Shown here: positions 10,812-21,690 of the stretch, in pieces
How positions within the stretch are numbered: position 1 is the stretch's first letter
Layout of the letters: each line of letters opens with the position of its first letter
NCBI GenBank assembly: GCA_035771175.1
Contig: CM069604.1
Span: 17,857,115 to 17,921,114 of the forward strand
Direction of reading: 5' to 3'
DNA: 64,000 nucleotides
Source: Paratinospora sagittata
Taxonomy: Eukaryota; Streptophyta; Magnoliopsida; Ranunculales; Menispermaceae
Position numbers and translations under genes: made by a program
Notes under the pieces: generated by a model
Database searches by the model: none
Seen by the model: only the letters and a program-made list of their open reading frames with translations
What the model was told of the DNA's origin: nothing

Positions 10812-12259
10812 ATGGCTCACACCGAATTGGTTGAGCTAGACAAACAACTTAGGGAATTGGAAATGAAAGGTTTCATTCGAAAAAGTGTTTCACCTTGGGG
10901 AGCTTCAGTGTTGTCTGTTAAAAAGAAAGATGGTACACTTAGAATGTGTGTAGATTATCGAAAACTCAATCATGTTACCATAAAAAATAAATACCCATTA
11001 CCCCGAATTGAGGACCTATTTGATCAATTGCGCGGTGCACAATATTTTTCAAAAATAGATCTACGTTTAGGTTATCATCAATTGAGAATAAAAGAAGAGG
11101 ATGTTCACAAATCAGCCTTTCGAACCGATACGGGCATTACGAATTTACAATAATGTCATTTGGTCTAACAAATGCCCCGACAACATTTATGTCGTATTTG
11201 GACCGTTTTGTTGTTGTATTTGTTGATGATATTCTCATTTATTCACTGACAAAAAAGAACATGAAACGCATCTGCGAATGGCGTTGGAAACTCTACAAAC
11301 TCACCAACTTTATGCAAAATTTAGCAAATGCAAATTTTGGGTTTCTGAAGTAAAATTTTTGGGTCATGTTGTCTCATCAAATGGCATCGCTATGGACCCA
11401 ACAAAGGTGGAAGCGGTGGTAAGTTGGAAACAACCTATCAATGTGACCGGGTTCGCAGTTTTCTTTGGTTGGCTGGGTATTATAGAAGGATGTTCAAGAT
11501 TTCTCAAAGCTGGCAGAATCACTCACTCGATAAACAAGAAAAGACATTCCATTCTAATGGAATCAAAACTGCGAACATTCGTTTCAGGAGCTGAGACACA
11601 AATTAACAATAGAACCCATCTTACAAGCTCCTATCAGTGGAAAGGAATATACATTATACACCAACGCATCACTATCCAAATTGGGAACGGTTCTTATGCA
11701 AGAAGGACACGTTATTGCTTATGGATCACGACAGCTAAAACTTCATGAGAAGAACTATTCTACTCATGATTTGGAATTAGCCGTGGTAGTCTTCGCTCTT
11801 AAACTTTGGCGGCATTATCTCTATGGAGAAAGAATAGAGATCTTTTCTGATCACCAAAGTTTAAGATATATTTATACTCAAAGAGATCTTAATCTCAGGC
11901 AAGGACGCTGGGTGGAATTTCTCAAAGATTATGATTTTACTATTCCATGCCACCCAGGTAAAGAAAATGTGGTAGCCAATGCACTGAGTAAAAATTCATA
12001 TGCGTCAGTACGTTCATTAGTTCTCTCTCAATGGCAAATGCTCTCGGAGGTTGATCAATACAATCTTCAAATGAAAATGGGACCGTCACGAATCAAACTA
12101 CAAGGCTTAAGGATTCAGTCAAATTTGGTTGAAAAAGTAAAAACATCACAAGCAGATGATCTAGAACTGGCGCAAAAGAAAATGCAATTGCTTCAACAAC
12201 AAGACTTGGGACATTGGAGATTGGACATTAGCAATAGATGGAACCATCTTATACAATAA
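10812..12259 (+). pseudogene. reverse transcriptase and RNase H of the old chromovirus
   Basis: RT begins with [15 protein letters not shown] and continues through [23 protein letters not shown] frameshift near 11150 precedes SFGLTNAP, and about ten residues normally found between that motif and YLDRFVVVF are missing. The catalytic Y/FVDD motif is present as [10 protein letters not shown] near 11220. Another shift near 11280-11350 leads to FLGHVVSSNGI and, after further breaks, to RNase H ([18 protein letters not shown] and [12 protein letters not shown], near 11760-11880). RT copies element RNA to DNA and RNase H removes the template. Multiple shifts show it is dead. Confidence 0.85.
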
Positions 12260-12928
12260 AAAGATTTATATTCCAAACAATGAAGAATTAAGAAGGATGG
12301 TATTTGATGAATTTCATCGCTCCAAATTCACCATACGTCTAGGAAGAGATAAAATGTATGAAGATCTGAAGCGAAAATTCTCGTTCTGCAGAATAAAGAA
12401 TGATGTTTCACAATACGTAGCAAGATGCCTTACTTGCCAGCAAGTTAAAGCAGAACATCGAAAACCTTCAGGGTTACTACAACCCTTGCCGATAGGGGAA
12501 TGGAAATGAGACAATATCACCATGGATTTTGTCTTAGCATTACCCCGAAACTCCAAGGGCCAAGATACAATCTGGGTTATGGTGGACAGACTCACCAAAA
12601 TGGCCAGATTCCTACCCACAAAGGCAACAGACACTCCGGCCAAGTTAGCCGAACTATACGAAAAGGAAATAATAAAACTACATGGGATTCCTTAAATGAT
12701 CATTTGTGATCGTGATCCATGCTTTACATCACGATTTTGGCAAAGTTTCTAGCAAATATTAGGCTCCAAAATCATGATGAGTACAACATTCCATCCACAA
12801 ACTGACAGACAATCAGAACGAATAATTCAAATTCTAGAAGATATGTTAAGAGCCTGCGTACTGGACAATCATGATAGCTGGGCCAAGTATTTATATTTGG
12901 CCGAATTTGCTTATAATAACAGCTACTA
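12260..12928 (+). pseudogene. integrase (partial) of the old chromovirus, cut by insertion
   Basis: The zinc-binding HHCC region is visible near 12300-12450 (CLTCQQVKAEHRKPSG), although the position of the second His reads Arg. The core contains the three catalytic acidic positions (MDFVLALP, CDRDPCFTS, DRQSERIIQ) but is interrupted by a TGA at about 12507, a frame change near 12695 and a TAG near 12750. The coding ends at AYNNSY, exactly where the LTR of the inner chromovirus starts (12929). The next integrase codons are not found on the far side, so about 600 bp were also lost. Confidence 0.85.
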
Positions 12929-12981
12929 TGTAATACCCTGTATTTCACAAAAAAAAATACTTATTACTATTTGGGCAACGC

Positions 12982-13036
12982 CAGAACGTTCAGGCGCATG
13001 CCAGAACGTTCAGGCGCCAAAAATCTCTATATAAGG
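12982..13036 (+). promoter_or_regulatory. heat-shock-element-like repeats and TATA box in 5' LTR
   Basis: GAACGTTC occurs at 12984-12991 and 13004-13011, each matching the paired nGAAn/nTTCn core bound by heat shock factors, and the 20-bp spacing keeps both copies on the same 5-bp grid. The TATA box TATATAAGG follows at 13028. The 3' LTR holds three such units (22948, 22968, 22988), the second and third reading GAACTTTC, which still match GAAnnTTC. Heat responsiveness is inference from motif and position only. Confidence 0.5.
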
Positions 13037-13990
13037 AACCCTCATCATTTCTCATTCCTCACACCAAATCACCTTCTCTTGTGATTTTCTTCTCCTTTCC
13101 ACTCATTCTGAGTTTTTAGTTTTGAGACTCTCTGTTCGAGACTCTCGGTGCGGTGCAACGAAGTTCTATCCGGAGGAAAACGCCAGATCTGAAAGAAGAA
13201 GTTTTTATCTGAAGGTGGGGAACGAAACATAGGTTTGCATGTTTTACAACTTTTATTAAAGTTTACATTAAGTTATTATTATATCTACTGTTCATTTACA
13301 CTGCATTATGTCATATAATGTTTATACTGTCGTACTTATGCCTGTATATTTGGAATTCATATATTGCACTGCTATAAGGCCAGATTTGTGGTCAATCTGA
13401 CTCAACTAGACTTGGTCTTGTCCTCAGTAACTTTAAATAGTGAACGGGAGGCAGCGGGCTACTTTAGGCGATTGGCTATTTAAGCAGACCTAGTGTCTCA
13501 CTTCTCAACTGGGGACTGATCTAGTTGGTCTTATTGAAAGCTATCAGTTTATACATGTAATACTGAATGTCCTAACCTTGCACGTCGTAATACCGACCTT
13601 GATAAGGATCACCAGATGTTGCCAAAGTCAGTCTAAATGTCAAGAAAAGACCAGACCAGTTCATGCATTGGCATCATACATATCACCACCTAGGGACGTA
13701 TATGGTTTATGACTCATAAAATAGTTAGGAGCATTGCTTGCTATTCATTACATTTCTCTGGAAAGGGACGTACATGAGAACCCGGCTATGCCCGGGGAGG
13801 GACATCAGTACGTGAATCCAGAGCATCGTTCCTGTACGTGAACTCAGGCGATGTACTTTCATCAAACCATTACGAGATGGTGTCATGCATACATACATAT
13901 TGATTGATTATGATGCTCACATGTGTATTTAAGATATTTGATATTGAAGTATGCTTTATAAATTGTTATACTCACGAACTATTTACCCAC

Positions 13991-14034
13991 TGAGCGCGTT
14001 AAGTTCACTCCATTATTATCCAATCTTTCACAGG
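13991..14034 (+). promoter_or_regulatory. LTR hairpin box and 3'-splice-like site (inner chromovirus)
   Basis: CACTGAGCGCGTTAAGTTCAC (from 13989) is the variant of the box seen in the other LTRs; in the 3' LTR it reads TGAGC..GCTCA, a perfect 5-bp inverted repeat. It is followed by a pyrimidine stretch and CTTTCACAG/G with the AG at 14032-14033. Confidence 0.45.
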
Positions 14035-14292
14035 AAATTAGGGTGAACTGGGTGCAGGTTATGGGGCCCACATTTTGTACCCTTTGTATGATTTATTGGA
14101 GATTTTGGGAGTACGTTCCCTTGACCATTTTATGTACAAAAGTATTCTGAATTAAATGAAATCAGATTTGTACTGTGTATATTGTATTTCCGCTAAGCAC
14201 TCTATTGTTACCATTGTTATTGTTCCAAATGCGCGCCCTATCCGAGAGTGTACCGCCGGTTTAGGTGCGTTCGGGCGGGGTGTGACATTTAA

Positions 14293-14304
14293 TGGTATCA
14301 GAGC
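14293..14304 (+). other. primer-binding site, initiator tRNA-Met type
   Basis: TGGTATCAGAGC lies five bases after the LTR end. This is the standard plant sequence complementary to the 3' end of initiator tRNA-Met, used to prime minus-strand DNA synthesis. Confidence 0.95.
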
Positions 14305-14344
14305 GTACGGTCCACGGCCCACCCAAGTCCACCAAATTAGGGGG

Positions 14345-15110
14345 AGAAAAGAATTTATTATATATATATATATCTATATATATATCTAGAACTATATATA
14401 TATATATATGAATTGTATATAGTTGAGATTTATATTAAATATATATCTAGAAAACTATATGATTTCTATATAGTTTGATTTGAATATATATATAGTTGTG
14501 ATTTATGAAAACTATATATATTGGTGATTAAATATATATATCTATATATCTATGCATATAGGAGATATATATATATATACTTTGTTATTATTGATGAAAA
14601 TTTTGAATGAAAATTTTTATTAGATATATATATATCTCTAGAACTATATATATATGTCAATTATATATTGTGAGATTTATATTAAATATATATCTAGAAA
14701 ACTATATGATTTTTATATAGTTTGATTTAAATATACATATAGTCATGATTTATTAAAAACTATATGTATAATTATGATTGAATATATATATATGAGATAT
14801 ATGTATATATCATATTATTAATGAAAAATTTGAATGAAAAATGTTATTAGATATATATACCTCTAGAACTATATATAGTTAAGATTTGTATTAAATATAT
14901 ATCTAAGAAAACTATATATTATTTTTATATACAGTTTAAATTTCAAATATATATATAGTTGATTTATGAAAACTATATATACAGTTATGATTAAATATAT
15001 ATATCTATATACGATATATATAATATATTGCTAATGAAGAATTTTGATTACATGATGGCATAAACATCAAGAGAAAAATATAAAATATTATCCAACTGAC
15101 AAGGCATAAA
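14345..15110. repeat. AT-rich leader, about three tandem copies of a 225-252-bp unit
   Basis: Between primer site and first ORF the leader is almost pure A/T with TATATA runs. A longer unit recurs: the landmark CTAGAACTATATA appears at about 14386, 14638 and 14863, followed in each copy by a GATTTxTATTAAATATATATCTA segment and later by a GAAAAxTTTGAATGAAAA segment in the first two. No gene is present. Such a leader could fold extensively or act as an intron. Confidence 0.75.
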
Positions 15111-15172
15111 TCTTAAAAATGTTAGGAATATATTTTGTGTCTTTCACAAATTTATTTTCCTTTCAGCAAAGA

Positions 15173-16753
15173 ATGACCTCAAGTGAAGGAGCAACTTCCA
15201 CTAGCAGGGAACCAATTCCCACTAGACTCAAGGAATTGTCCAAAATGGAGGCTATGACTATGAGGAGCATCGACAATAGAGATCTTCGCCTCCGCCCCAT
15301 CCTTCACGACAAACTCGCAACACTGGATTGGTTAAATATAACCAAAGTCGAGGGTCAAGTCTCCTACAACTTGGTGCGATCCTTCTATGAAGCCATGAAT
15401 TGCGTGGGACTTCAAGGAGATGAGATCAGCCCTATTTTGGAGACAACAGTCATGGGAACGAAAATTCCTATCAACATCGAGATTATTGCTCGACTTTTAG
15501 AGATTTCGATTGAGGAGAGGATTATTGATCCACATGAACCCCAGACAGTTGCAGAGATCGCAGAGTCTAATGAACAATTGTTCAATTCCCTCGCCAAAGA
15601 GTCATACACTCAATCGACGTACACCAACCTCCCAAACAATCATCTTAAGCCATCTCTTGCCGGCCTTGGAAAGATAGTATACGGCAACATCTTGCCAGAA
15701 AGGGGGACTAGAGGCACTATGTCAAGGGCCCAACTCCTTGCGTTGTATTGCATAGAGAAGAAAATTATGGTCTCCCTACCTCACATTATTATCCAACAAA
15801 TGTTGAGGGTGATACAACACCCTTTAAGAAAAGAATTCCTCGGCTACGGAGTCTTGATTATGAGGATACTATACGAGGCAAACGTCGCCACTTTTGATGG
15901 AACGTCGAAGCTGATCATTGAACCAGTTACAACATCCTCTATCTTCAAGACATACGGCACAAGTGGAGGGGTAACTGACGAAGATGTATTCGGCATGACG
16001 ATAAGAAATGTCGAAAGAAGGAAAGACCAGCATGGGCGTTGCCTTCGCAAAAGTCGACGTAAGATGCCCATCCAAGAAGACCCAAATAATGATTCAAATC
16101 CAAATCCTACATCAGACCCAACCCCGAATAGTGATCCAACCGATCGACCATTCACTGACGAAGAGTTATATGCCACACTAAATCAACCTACACAAAGTCA
16201 TGATAGACAAGGTACGCAAGCAAATCCACCAACTTGGAACGTGCCCACTTCAGGCACCACTTCGTACCAAAGATTTCCAACTCCTACGGTACAGTATCAG
16301 CCAGTTCCACAAGTTGTTGTGAACCAACAACAACAATATTGGGCGTCACCAAATCTTGGAGGGCAAAACATCCCACTAAGCCCATTGTTTCAAACTTTCT
16401 CACCTCAAACAAATCCAAATATGCAAGGGGTTCTAGTTAGGGGATGCCCGCACAATCAAAACAACTACCTTCCACCTACGAATCACCCATACAACCAATA
16501 CTTTCCCCCAATGTCTATGGCCTACCCTTAACCTACGGGACAAATGACCCATCAACCACCAATGGGACAACTGACTAACCTACTTGAACGGTTAGATGCA
16601 ATGGCATCCAATATTGCTGAACTGAGAGAGAGCCACAATAATATATTAACCCGTTTGCAGAACTCCGACGCAGAGCGTGCAAACTCTCAACCTTCTGTTA
16701 GTAGTCGTTCTGTACGTAGCAGTAGATCTCGAAGGAGCAGTAGTAAGCAATAA
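15173..16753 (+). pseudogene. accessory ORF upstream of gag (aORF), one internal stop
   Basis: A long sense frame lies between the 5' LTR and gag. I take ATG at 15173 as start because it follows a good 3' splice site (TTTATTTTCCTTTCAG at 15151-15166); the frame is also open upstream to 15119. It is open to a TAA at 16529-16531 and then continues in the same frame to 16753, about 526 codons with one stop. The N-terminal 250 residues are globular and resemble, from memory, the putative plant transposon protein domain found as an extra ORF in plant retroelements (motifs YNLVRSFYEAM and INIEIIARLLEI). The middle is Asn/Pro/Gln-rich, then comes a predicted helix (LLERLDAMASNIAELRESH) and a Ser/Arg tail (SRSVRSSRSRRSSSK). 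Function unknown. It is better preserved than gag-pol of the same element. Confidence 0.7.
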
Positions 16754-17554
16754 AGTCAAAATTAATTACTGGCATTGTATACTTTTCTTTGATATATATG
16801 AATGAAATTGTTTTGTTTAAAGACTATCTTTGATGGGACGACTTACAATCATTCTTTCTTTTGTATCACTAACTTTGGAGTGGTATGAGACACAACAAAA
16901 TTGGAGGATACTAAATAAAAAGTGGAAGTAAGAAAACAAATGACCTTGTGTGAAAAGAAACATTTGGAGAAAGTTGCATTACTAATATTATCACTAAGTT
17001 TACACGGTATGGGACGAGTGAACTTGGAAGATACTATTGGTGAACTTCTATTCAGCCAATGTTTTTAGAGACCGTGTTCATACAACTTAACTTGGTTGAC
17101 ACCCTTATTACTAAATTCATGTGGTATGGGACACATGCACTTGGATAATAATCTAAAAGACTAAGAGTAAGCGTCTGAATACATAAGATTGCGATAGAAC
17201 GTTAGATCAGGATATTTACCGAGGCAAATCTTAGAATTCTTATAACTCGTATGGCTTTTCAATGAAATATATTTGTATGTTCACAAAGACCTGAACCAAA
17301 TCATTTGAACTACTTGCAAAGTTTTGTACTTATTATATAAACATTCTAACCTTGTTTTTACACCATGGCCAAACATACGAGATATATAAGATTATTTGAT
17401 TCCTCAACAAAAAAAAAACCTTACACTATACTTAGAAAAATAGGCGATTTTTTTTATATTGCAGTACTCTCGAAATTGTTGCTGAGCATACTATAACATT
17501 ATACTTGACTACAGTTTCTTAATCTTGCTTTTATTTTTCCTTACCAGTGCGAAA
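16754..17554. other. spacer between aORF and gag with three degenerate repeats
   Basis: No gene is seen. A roughly 52-bp motif (CACTAAxTTxxxxTGGTATGxGACxxxTGxACTTGGAxxATACTA-like) occurs three times, starting near 16868, 16992 and 17110, spaced about 120 bp. The spacer ends with TTTTATTTTTCCTTACCAG (17529-17547), a strong 3'-splice-like site eight bases before the gag ATG at 17555. Confidence 0.6.
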
Positions 17555-18880
17555 ATGCAAACCAGGAAGAGAGGAAGGTCACGTACTATTCGTCCAGTAA
17601 TGGAGGCACCTCCTGAGATACAGGAACCGACGCCTTCGACAACAGCACAGGCCACACCCAACACTGCCACTACATCTGGGCAGGCAATACCACCCCACCC
17701 GCACCCTTTACTACGCCTTTGAGCATGGAAACCTTTTTCGCTAGATTTATTGAAGCAATCAAAGTCACTGTTCACACGGCCATTCGTGAGACCGCGACCA
17801 GTCAGGTTGCCACGGTTCAAGCACCTGTAAAATTTGGGTCGGAAGCTCAAACCGATCAGATTACTAACTACAAGCGGCTACAACCTCTTACTTTCGCTGG
17901 CACCATTGAGGCTGATGAGGTGCAAAAGTGGCTGGATGAGTCAAAAAAGGCTCTTGATGCAATGGGAGTCGATGAGACTCGCAAAATTCCACTAGCGACC
18001 TACCAACTTGTTGGTGGAGCAAACAAATGGTGGATCACAATGAAAGAAGACCCACGGGTCAACATAGCAGATATGACTTGGCAACAGTTCGAGTCAATGT
18101 TTATTGATGAGTATTTTCCTAGCGCGGTGACGAAGCAGAAGCGACAGGAATTCGCTAAGTTATACCAGTGCACCATGACCGTCTGAGAATATGCTGGAAA
18201 TTTCAAAGAATTATCAGTCTATTCTCTCTCCACCATCTCAACGGAGCGAAATAAGACTGAGAAATTTTATAATGGCCTTCGCCATGACATTCGGCAAGCC
18301 TTGCCGATCTTGGATCTCAAGATTTACAAAGAGGTTGTTGACAAGGCCATGAGCTTTGAACAAGAGAAGATCTTACAGGAACAGCGAATGAATAAGGGCA
18401 AACGACCTGCAACATTTTCCCAACAAGGCTTGCAACAGGGCAACAAGAAGAAGCCTTACTACAATCAAAACCCAGCCCTCCCAGCCCCGGTTTCGAAGGA
18501 TGAGGCCACAACACCTGCGGCTGAACCTTCTCACCTTTACCATCAGGGTTTCCGAAATCATGGTCGTGGAGGTCGTTATGGAAGAGGTGGCCATAGAAAC
18601 GAAAATGGCAGAGGTGGTGGTCGACACCACAATCAACAAGGCCAGCAGAATAATCAGAATGGCCAGCAAAACAATTAGCAGTACAGGCCGACTTGTTTCA
18701 ACTGCGGCCAGAAGAGCCTTGTAAGATATGCCTGTCCGCACCTTCAGCAACCTATTCCCGTTGTTCTAATCCAACAAGCACCACCTGCTCTTAATGCCCA
18801 ACCCAGATAGAACCAGGGTTAACGAAATCAGGGCTGAGCATTTGCCATCGCTCAACAACCCCTCCCAGAAAATAATGTCG
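17555..18880 (+). pseudogene. gag of the inner chromovirus
   Basis: Gag starts at ATG 17555 (MQTRKRGRSR), shifts frame near 17700, and continues as the Ty3 gag core (LQPLTFAGTIEADEVQKWLD, TYQLVGGANKWW, QQFESMFIDEYFPS) to an in-frame TGA at 18184-18186. The same frame resumes to 18678 with a Gly/Arg/Asn-rich nucleic-acid-binding tail, stops at a TAG, and then shows a zinc-knuckle remnant (CFNCGQKSLVRYAC near 18697-18738) in which the conserved Gly-His is Ser-Leu, so the metal site is broken. Further stops lie near 18808-18830. Particle-forming function is lost in this copy. Confidence 0.85.
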
Positions 18881-18888
18881 TCGGAGGT

Positions 18889-19480
18889 ACTTCTCCTTTG
18901 TTCAATACATTGGTGCATGTTTTGTTTGATTCAGGTGCTACGCATTCTTTTATATCGTCGTCATTGATAAGACATTTAAGCCTGCATCCTGAACCCACAA
19001 ACATCACACTCCATGTCACATCACCGTTCGGATCTGGTACTGACGTGAATTTGCTGTGTTCTCGATGTGAGCTTCGAATGTCAGAACATATAATATATGC
19101 CAATCTTTTTGTGCTGGATATTGAAGACTTCGACATCATCCTCGGCATGGACTGGCTAGCACCACTAGATGCAAAGATCGATTGTATGAACAAGCAAGTT
19201 CAGTTAACCTTGCCTACAGGAGAGTTTGTCAAGATTCAGGGAACAAGGAAATGGATACACAAATCAACAGTCGCACTTCTCAAGTCACAACTTCGAGCGT
19301 TGTCCCTTGGTGACGGCAATGAATCACCAGCACTATACCCCCTGAAGTACACGATGTTCCCGTCATATTTGAATTCGCAACAATTTTTCTAAATGACCTT
19401 CCTGGTCTACCTCCAGTTAGGGAATTCGATTTTGAAATCAACCTCATACCTGGGACAGGGCCTATCTCCATTCCACCATA
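18889..19480 (+). pseudogene. aspartic protease of the inner chromovirus
   Basis: The protease shows FDSGATHSFISSS near 18930 with the catalytic Asp intact, then IILGMDWLAPLDAKIDC near 19135-19180. A frameshift near 19335-19370 separates it from the linker LNDLPGLPPVREFDFEINL, which then leads into RT in a different frame. Protease would cut the gag-pol polyprotein. Confidence 0.85.
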
Positions 19481-20720
19481 CAGAATGTCTAATGTCGAGC
19501 TGGTCGAATTAGACAAACAACTGAAGGAATTAGAGAGTAATGGCTTCATCAGAAAGAGTTCATCACCCTAGGGTGCTCCAGTTCTATTTGTTTCCAAAAA
19601 GGATGGTTCGTTACGACTTTGCATCGCTTATCGCAAGTTGAATAATGTCACCATCAAGAACAAATATCTATTGCCCAGGATCGATGACTTGTTCGACCAA
19701 CTTAGAGACGCAAAATACTTCTCTAATATTGATTTACGATCCGGTTATCACCAACTCCGGATCCGAGAGTCGGACATCACCAAGACGGCGTTCAGAACTC
19801 GGTACAGTCATTACGAGTTCTTGGTTATGCCATTCGGTCTAACAAATGCACCTGCTGCATTCATGGATTTGATGAATCGCATTTTCAGGTTATACTTAGA
19901 CCGATTTGTGGTGGTTTTTTGTGGACGACATCTTGATATATTCCTCAACCGAGGAAGACCATAAAATACATTTGAAGATAGTCCTCCAGACCTTGAGAAG
20001 CCACAAACTGTATGCAAAATTGAGTAAGTGCGAATTTTGGGCAAAGAGAGTTCAATTCCTAGGCCATGTGGTTTCTGGCCATGGCATTGAGGTAGATCCT
20101 TCTAAGGTTGAAGCAGTTTTAAACTGGAAGCAGCCCACCATTGTTACTCAGATTAGGAGTTTTCTTGGTTTGGCTGGCTATTACAGATGCTTCATCATGG
20201 ACTTCTCAAAGATTGCTGAACCTATGACCAAGCTCACTCGAAAAGACGTGCGATTTATCTGGAATCCCGCCTGTGAAGCATCATTTCAGGAATTGAAGAA
20301 ATGCCTCACGACAGCACCTGTATTTATCACTCCAAGAAATGCAATTGGATTGTCAATAAACACCGACGCTTCTTTCCAAGGCTTAGGTGTCGTGCTAATG
20401 CAAGAAGGCCAAGTGGTTGCATATGCATCCAGACAACTGAAGATTCATGAGGGTAATTACCCAACACATGACTTGGAACTTGCAGCTGTCGTATTCGCAC
20501 TGAAGTTATGGCGGCATTACCTATACGGTGAACAGTTTGAGGTCTTCTCGGATCACAAGAGTCTTAAGTACATATACACTTAGAGAGACTTAAACCTCCG
20601 CCAAAGATGATGGTTGGAATTCTTAAAAGATTATGACTTTCAATTCCAGTACCATCCTGGAAAGGCCAACGTTGTGGCCGATGCCCTGAGTAGAAAATCT
20701 TATGTTGTTTGCACTCTTAA
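19481..20720 (+). pseudogene. reverse transcriptase and RNase H of the inner chromovirus
   Basis: RT reads [21 protein letters not shown], then a TAG at about 19569 where Trp is normal, then [21 protein letters not shown] and [20 protein letters not shown]. One extra base in the run of T near 19914-19919 shifts the frame immediately before the catalytic FVDDILIYS motif. The frame 19906-20583 then covers RT fingers/thumb ([26 protein letters not shown]) and RNase H ([28 protein letters not shown] split over 20355-20420 and [12 protein letters not shown]), ending at a TAG in place of Gln. The remaining RNase H tail carries another TGA near 20610. Confidence 0.9.
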
Positions 20721-21690
20721 CTTTGAAATGGGGAAGTTGGCTACAGAGTTGGAGAACTTTAACCTACAGCTGAACGTAGAGGGACCAAGACCACAACTCT
20801 CTCAATTATCAGTCAACTCTGAGCTCGTTCGAAAGATTTCAGCCGCTCAAGCCAATGACCCTATGTTAATGGAGAAACGAGAACTTATACTCAGCGGCCA
20901 GGACCTTCCTCATTGGTCGGTCTCTAGAGACGGAGCCATTTTCTATAAAAAACGTCTCTGCTTACCGAACGATCCTGAGGTTCGTAAAGAAGTGCTTACT
21001 GAGATGCATTGTTCAAGGTACGCTATGCATCCTGGGGGTGACAAGATGTACAAGGATGTCTAGCATCAATTATGGTTTTCTGGAATGAAGAAGGCAATTG
21101 CAGACTTCGCTGCTCAATGTCTCGTTTGCCAGAAAGTTTCGACAGAACGAAGACTTCCCTCTGGACTTTTCCAGCCGTTACCTATTGGAGAATGGAAATG
21201 GGAGAACATCGCAATGGAATTTGTCACGGCCTTACCTCGAAATAATAAAGGGCAAGATGTTATCTGGGTTATCATTGACAAGACTTACAAAGTCTGCACA
21301 CTTCTTGCCAATAAAGTTCACGGATAACCCCGCCAAACTTTCAGAACTATATGAAAGAGAGATCGTACGCCTGCATGGCATAGCACTCACGATCATCTCT
21401 AATCAAGATCCTCGATTCACATCCAACTTTTGGGAAAGCTTTCAGAATAGAATGGATTCTAAGATCACTATGAGCACAACCTTCCACCCTCAGACTGATG
21501 GGCAGTCAGAGAGGCTTATCCAAATCTTAGAAGACATGTTACGGTGTTGCATTTTGGAGTTTACTGACGGATGGGCAAAGTATTTACATTTAGCTGAGTT
21601 TGCATACAACAACAGCTACCAAACTAGTATTGGCATGGCACTGTACGAGGCTCTCTATGGTCGCCCTTGCAGATCTCCGGTATGCTAGTT
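20721..21690 (+). pseudogene. integrase of the inner chromovirus, catalytic residues altered
   Basis: The HHCC zinc domain is present (HCSRYAMHPG near 21007, CLVCQKVSTERR near 21118) but broken by a TAG at 21061. In the core the first catalytic Asp is replaced by Glu (AMEFVTALP where MDF is usual), the second reads Asn (ISNQDPRFTS where SDRD is usual), and the Glu of DGQSERLIQ is kept. A frame change near 21300 and a TAG near 21687 add to the damage. The enzyme cannot be active as read. Confidence 0.85.

Larger units (their letters stand above)
8881..12928 (+). mobile_element. old chromovirus, left part (gag to integrase)
   Basis: A decayed Ty3/gypsy element reads gag, zinc knuckle, protease, RT, RNase H and part of integrase in the normal order on the plus strand. 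It is cut inside the integrase at 12928 by the LTR of the inner chromovirus. Its chromodomain tail and 3' LTR reappear at 26285-27771 in the same orientation. It is related to, but clearly diverged from, the inner element. Confidence 0.85.
12929..14287 (+). repeat. 5' LTR of the inner chromovirus
   Basis: The 1359-bp LTR starts TGTAATACCC and ends GTGTGACA. It contains a compact promoter: two 20-bp-spaced GAACGTTC motifs, then the TATA box TATATAAGG at 13028-13036, then a CT-rich leader. A candidate donor ATAG/GTTTGCAT lies at 13232/13233 and a hairpin box with a CACAG/G junction at 13992-14034. The 3' LTR differs by scattered substitutions and one extra copy of the 20-bp promoter repeat. Confidence 0.9.

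Noticed and set aside
15844..16176. Minus-strand ORF inside the aORF region
   Set aside because: It is shorter than the sense frame, has no recognised motif and no promoter context.
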